Of a stretch of DNA of 40,001 bases, positions 39,963 to 40,001 are shown piece by piece. Each line of letters opens with the position of its first letter. Position 1 is the stretch's first letter. The stretch comes from Nitrososphaerota archaeon (GTDB lineage: Archaea > Thermoproteota > Nitrososphaeria > Nitrososphaerales > Nitrosopumilaceae), in the NCBI GenBank assembly GCA_027315065.1, contig DAHUYT010000011.1:12305-52305 (forward strand), read 5' to 3'. The translations under genes were made by a program, and so were the position numbers. The notes beneath the pieces are model-generated. The model was not told where the DNA came from, did not search any database, and worked only from the letters and a program-made list of their open reading frames with translations.

Positions 39963-40001
39963 ATGCCAGAATTCATTTGCCCTGACTGTGGACAGAAATT
40001 G
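39963..40001 (+). CDS. 5' end of a zinc-ribbon protein (partial)
   Basis: Thirteen codons reach the window edge: MPEFICPDCGQKL, with a CPDC knuckle. GACTATAAGTA (about 39932-39942) is a TATA box about 27 nt before the ATG, supporting a real leaderless gene. The remainder is outside the window. Confidence 0.6.
   Translation, partial: MPEFICPDCGQKL

Overview
The window is chromosomal DNA of an ammonia-oxidising archaeon (Nitrososphaerota, formerly Thaumarchaeota). The evidence is a full ammonia monooxygenase set (amoB divergent from amoC-amoX-amoA), an Amt ammonium transporter with a PII protein, archaeal-type ribosomal proteins and tRNA synthetases, tRNA genes with introns, and a recurring archaeal promoter layout with an AT-rich TATA-like box about 27 nt before the start codon (leaderless transcripts). 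The low GC content and the A-X-C-B gene neighbourhood fit group I.1a. A secreted sedolisin, a family typically active at acid pH, would suit an acid-soil Nitrosotalea-like organism, but that placement is inference.

Layout: 1-4109 (minus) is an informational block: ribosomal protein S3Ae (partial), serS, a Pcc1-like KEOPS subunit, a RecJ/DHH nuclease and ribosomal protein S15; the last four overlap end to end. 4217-4892 holds two small membrane proteins with strong promoters and pyrimidine-rich terminators, candidates for accessory AMO subunits. 5729-13194 is bracketed by two almost identical 134-bp MITE-like elements with terminal inverted repeats and 8-bp target duplications. Between them lie glnK, a Cas4-like Fe-S protein, several orphan genes, a small membrane protein of 53 aa, amt and more small membrane or secreted proteins. 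13252-15871 is the amo cluster. 16013-17471 is a Dam-type methylase with an AbiTii-like protein, a possible two-gene defence locus.

17553-23000 carries four tRNA genes (Thr-GGT, Leu-TAA with two introns, Ile-GAT with one intron, Ala-TGC), regulators (an HTH protein with a degenerate cobalamin-binding-like domain, a Roadblock-like protein, a Cys-rich RHH-like protein), a thioredoxin-like protein and an orphan ParB. 23331-31228 is mostly cell-surface and membrane proteins (CARDB-like protein with a PEFP tail, sedolisin, FxLYD protein), a FAD oxidoreductase, a DUF202 protein and a 34-aa membrane peptide. 31265-38080 returns to core functions: phosphopantetheine adenylyltransferase, trpS, an ArsB/SLC13-type permease, pheS and pheT. 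Downstream of pheT is a double-hairpin RNA with the layout of an archaeal H/ACA guide, then a stand-alone Lrp/AsnC effector domain, a protein with an HExxH motif, a Zn-ligand-rich small protein and the start of a zinc-ribbon gene.

Functionally the centre of the window couples ammonium sensing (GlnK), uptake (Amt) and oxidation (AMO). The Cas4-like gene shares an identical 20-bp promoter, at identical spacing, with amt, so it probably belongs to the same regulatory group.
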